Positions 4,967-7,156 of a DNA stretch of 7,156 nucleotides are shown one piece after another; the stretch's first letter is position 1; the number at the start of each line of letters is the position of its first letter. The stretch lies in contig DHNW01000031.1 of the NCBI GenBank assembly GCA_002407675.1, forward strand, positions 1 to 7,156, written 5' to 3'. A program made the translations under genes and the position numbers. The DNA is from Ruminococcaceae bacterium UBA5406. Lineage in GTDB: Bacteria > Bacillota > Clostridia > Oscillospirales > Acutalibacteraceae. The notes under the pieces are model-generated. The model was not told where the DNA came from and did not search any database. It saw nothing but the letters and a program-made list of their open reading frames with translations.

Positions 4967-5581
4967 TTACCCTCTTGAAATTCGGAAGGTGAGGCCGTTC
5001 AGTTGCTCAAATGCAAATGACTTTTGAAATAAGAATCCTTTGATCCATTCAGCACGTAAACGATAAAAAACGGCTGCATCTGCGCCGAGTGCTTTCCAAT
5101 ATTCTTCGTGGATACCCCCGACATAACTCCAGATAACTTCATCCTGACTTTCGGTCTGAACCTCTACTGCGCTGTCGCAGGGCATTCCGTCTAAAAGAAA
5201 ATCGGTGATTTCGGTGTAAATTTGCATACAGTCAAAATTGGAGGAGGACGATGTTCCTTTTTCCTGCCCATCCTGATAAAATACAGATAAAATGCTCTTA
5301 AGTCTTTCTTCATGGCCGCTCAACAGCTGAGTGACGGCATATGCCAAACGGTTTTCAACACATGCAACACGCTCATAGAGCCAACCGTGGATATTGTTCC
5401 CGTCAATAATTCCTTCCAGCGGACCTTGCTCAAGCTCTCCGTACTTTTGATTGATTTCCTGCCGAAGACCGCTACTCCAACCCTCTGACTCTGAAAGTGA
5501 GAGAATGGCCTGAACGAGAAATTCCTGTCCTTTTATTTTTTGATACATCCACTCATGAACAGGACCTAAAAATGCACTCAT
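4967..5581 (-). CDS. Conserved-looking protein of unknown function with an internal repeat
   Basis: A 204-residue protein that I cannot assign to a named family with confidence. It has no signal peptide or membrane segment. Two segments resemble each other, H9-E-W-M-Y-Q-K-I with a following Q19-E20 and H65-G-W-L-Y-E-R-V with V75-E76, which suggests an internal duplication of a helical unit with shared His, Trp and Tyr. The second half has D131-G-M-P-C135-D, then V-I-W, then G-G-I-H158-x2-Y-W, and an aromatic-rich tail (V-F-Y-R-L-R and G-F-L-F). The conserved-looking His, Cys and Trp residues could bind metal or heme, but no known motif is matched. AGGAGG lies 8 bases before the ATG. It follows hcp by 57 bases across a hairpin and is coupled to the hemerythrin after it, so a role in nitrosative or oxygen stress is likely by association only. 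Confidence 0.85.
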   Translation of the reverse strand: MSAFLGPVHEWMYQKIKGQEFLVQAILSLSESEGWSSGLRQEINQKYGELEQGPLEGIIDGNNIHGWLYERVACVENRLAYAVTQLLSGHEERLKSILSVFYQDGQEKGTSSSSNFDCMQIYTEITDFLLDGMPCDSAVEVQTESQDEVIWSYVGGIHEEYWKALGADAAVFYRLRAEWIKGFLFQKSFAFEQLNGLTFRISRG

Positions 5582-5600
5582 GAAATTATCCTCCTAAAAG

Positions 5601-5629
5601 GAACCGGTGCGGCAAAGTCGCACCGGTTC
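5601..5629 (-). terminator. GC-rich hairpin between hcp and the next gene
   Basis: GAACCGGTGCG (5601-5611) and CGCACCGGTTC (5619-5629) form a perfect 11-bp stem with a 7-base loop. In the leftward direction it starts 10 bases after the hcp stop and is followed by CTTTTAGGAGG, so a short T-run merges directly into the next gene's Shine-Dalgarno site. With only four T it may be a partial terminator that lowers expression of the three downstream genes relative to hcp, or an mRNA 3'-end stabiliser. No separate promoter fits between hairpin and start codon. Confidence 0.6.
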
Positions 5630-5638
5630 TGCCGTTCA

Positions 5639-7156
5639 TTATTTCAAAAATTGATTCAATCTGTGCAAAACTTCGTCTACGTTGATTCCGTGAACCGCGC
5701 ATGCGTCATTCAGAGATTCCATCTGAGAGGCGGGGCAACCGAGGCAATGCATCCCGCAGCCTGTTAAAATTCGCTCCGCTTCCGGATTGAAACTAAGAAT
5801 ATCGCCAATGAGCGTATCGCCTGTCACCTTTGCTTCCGGCTCCTTTTCCTGCGGACCAAAGAAGTTCTGAATATCATCATCCACGGTCGAGACCCCTGCA
5901 ATTCCGAAGTTTTCCACCAGGACTTTCGCAACATTAGGAGACAGAAATGCGGGCAGCGTCGGGCCAAGATGAATGTTTTTTACACCGAGGGCCAGAAGCG
6001 CCAGCAGTACGATGACCGCTTTCTGCTCATACCATGCAATGTTGTAGACAATCGGCAGGTCGTTAATGTCGTCAAGCCCGAACACTTCCTTGAGCTTGAG
6101 GGCAATCACCGCCAGAGAATAGCTGTCATTACACTGACCGGCATCAAGCACGCGCGGAATACCGCCGATATCGCCTAGGTTCAGCTTATTGTACTTGTAT
6201 TTGGCGCAACCAGCCGTCAAAATAACCGCGTCTTTCGGAAGTGCCTTCGCAAAATCGGTATAGTAATTTCTGGATTTCGCCCGCCCGTCGCATCCGGCCA
6301 TGACAACGAATTTCTTGATAGCGCCGGATTTTACCGCAGCCACAATCTGATCCGCGAGTGCGAGGACCTGGTCGTGTGCGAAGCCTCCGACAATTTCACC
6401 GGTTTCAAGTTCAGTCGGCGGAGCGCAGCGTTTAGCATGGGCAATCAGTGCAGAAAAATCCTTTTCTTCACCGGGTCCGCCTGAAATGTGAGGGCATCCG
6501 GGGTAGCTTACAGTGCCTGTTGTGTAAACCCGGTCTTTGTAGCTGTCCTTTGGCGGAACAAGGCAGTTCGTTGTCATAAGAATTGGGCCGTTAAAGGCTT
6601 CAAACTCTTCCTTCTGCTTCCACCATGCGTTGCCGTAATTGCCGACAAAATGGGAGTATTTTTTGAATGCAGGGTAATAATGTGCAGGCAGCATTTCGGA
6701 ATGGGTGTAGACATCGACGCCGGTGCCCTCTGTCTGCTTAAGAAGCATTTCAAGATCGCGCAGATCATGGCCTGAAATCAGAATGGCAGGATTTTTACCG
6801 ACGCCAAGCTTTACCTTTGTGATTTCCGGTTTTCCGTAAGCGGATGTATTTGCGTCATCCAACAGTGCCAGCGCATCAACACCATATTTTCCGGTTTCCA
6901 GCGTTAGAGCCACCAGCTCATTGACACCAAGAGAACTGTCCATTGTTTTGGCAAGCGCACTCTGCAGGAATGCGTCAACTGCTTCATTTTCCTTGCCAAG
7001 CGCGTTCGCATGCTTTAAATAAGCCGCCATGCCCTTGAGACCGTAGAGGATCAGTTCACGCAGGCTGCGGATATCCTCGTCTTCAGTGGCAAGAACGCCG
7101 ACCAAAGAAGCTTTCGCCGCGTATTCCACTTTCTGCGCATCCCATAATGCTGCTTC
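5639..7156 (-). CDS. hcp: Hybrid cluster protein (Hcp) with C-terminal DUF1858 domain, 5' end outside window
   Basis: Hcp carries an unusual 4Fe-2S-2O hybrid cluster. It was described as a hydroxylamine reductase and is now mainly viewed as an NO reductase or S-nitrosylase in anaerobic metabolism. All seven hybrid-cluster ligands are visible, numbered from the GTG at 7129: H121, E145, C189, C280, C308, C333 and E368. Six of their spacings match or nearly match Desulfovibrio Hcp. The frame stays open to the right edge, so that GTG is internal. Comparison of spacing predicts about 114 residues beyond the edge, including the N-terminal Cys motif of the second cluster. After the Hcp fold ends (about 424), a linker leads to a DUF1858 redox domain (about 435-496) with C458-x3-C462-x2-C465-P and C477. 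The Hcp partner reductase Hcr is not seen here; the nearby ferredoxin could substitute. It is probably first in the leftward transcript. Confidence 0.97.
   Translation of the reverse strand, partial: EAALWDAQKVEYAAKASLVGVLATEDEDIRSLRELILYGLKGMAAYLKHANALGKENEAVDAFLQSALAKTMDSSLGVNELVALTLETGKYGVDALALLDDANTSAYGKPEITKVKLGVGKNPAILISGHDLRDLEMLLKQTEGTGVDVYTHSEMLPAHYYPAFKKYSHFVGNYGNAWWKQKEEFEAFNGPILMTTNCLVPPKDSYKDRVYTTGTVSYPGCPHISGGPGEEKDFSALIAHAKRCAPPTELETGEIVGGFAHDQVLALADQIVAAVKSGAIKKFVVMAGCDGRAKSRNYYTDFAKALPKDAVILTAGCAKYKYNKLNLGDIGGIPRVLDAGQCNDSYSLAVIALKLKEVFGLDDINDLPIVYNIAWYEQKAVIVLLALLALGVKNIHLGPTLPAFLSPNVAKVLVENFGIAGVSTVDDDIQNFFGPQEKEPEAKVTGDTLIGDILSFNPEAERILTGCGMHCLGCPASQMESLNDACAVHGINVDEVLHRLNQFLK

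Noticed and set aside
7127..7129. GTG at 7129 as the hcp start codon
   Set aside because: The frame stays open to the window edge, and ligand spacing shows that about 120 residues of the Hcp fold precede this point.
1..7156. tRNA, rRNA, CRISPR array, insertion sequence or phage elements
   Set aside because: No regularly spaced repeats, transposase or integrase motifs, terminal inverted repeats or tRNA-like cloverleaf were seen on either strand.

Overview
The window looks like chromosomal DNA of an anaerobic, moderate-GC member of the Clostridia (Firmicutes). The signs are strong purine-rich Shine-Dalgarno sites (AGGAGG/AAGGAG) before almost every gene, and a gene set typical of anaerobes: a clostridial-type ferredoxin, hybrid cluster protein (Hcp), a DUF438 protein, hemerythrin-like proteins and a flavodiiron-type core. 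Genus or species cannot be read from the sequence.

Layout. On the + strand: a Crp/Fnr-family regulator with four N-terminal cysteines (54-782); a 327-base gap holding weak inverted repeats and a leader that can fold in two ways; then a DUF438-hemerythrin-PAS protein (1110-2303), a small cupin (2337-2678) and a 62-residue ferredoxin (2732-2920), closely spaced and probably co-transcribed. After a hairpin, a separate promoter region drives a 136-residue hemerythrin-like protein (3109-3519). It carries a perfect 14-bp palindrome centred at -41.5 relative to the start site predicted from a TATACT -10 box. On the - strand, convergent with these genes and reading leftwards: hcp (5639 to beyond the right edge, 5' end missing), a GC-rich hairpin, a 204-residue protein I do not recognise, a 178-residue hemerythrin-like protein one base further on, and a stand-alone flavodiiron-type metallo-beta-lactamase domain (3663-4361). 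The two blocks meet at a 12-bp stem-loop (3599-3647).

How it fits together. Almost every product is a known or likely iron protein that reacts with or senses O2, NO or other reactive nitrogen species: Hcp with all seven hybrid-cluster ligands visible, three hemerythrin-type domains in three different architectures, a flavodiiron-type diiron core without its flavodoxin half, an electron-carrying ferredoxin, and a possible Fe-S Crp/Fnr regulator. I read the window as a nitrosative/oxidative-stress island, with the regulator and the 3031-3044 palindrome as candidate control elements. The least explained part is the 204-residue protein. It has an internally repeated H-x-W-[ML]-Y-[QE]-[KR]-[IV] motif and sits between Hcp and a hemerythrin to which it is translationally linked. 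The function of the set as a system is inference; the domain assignments rest on visible motifs.
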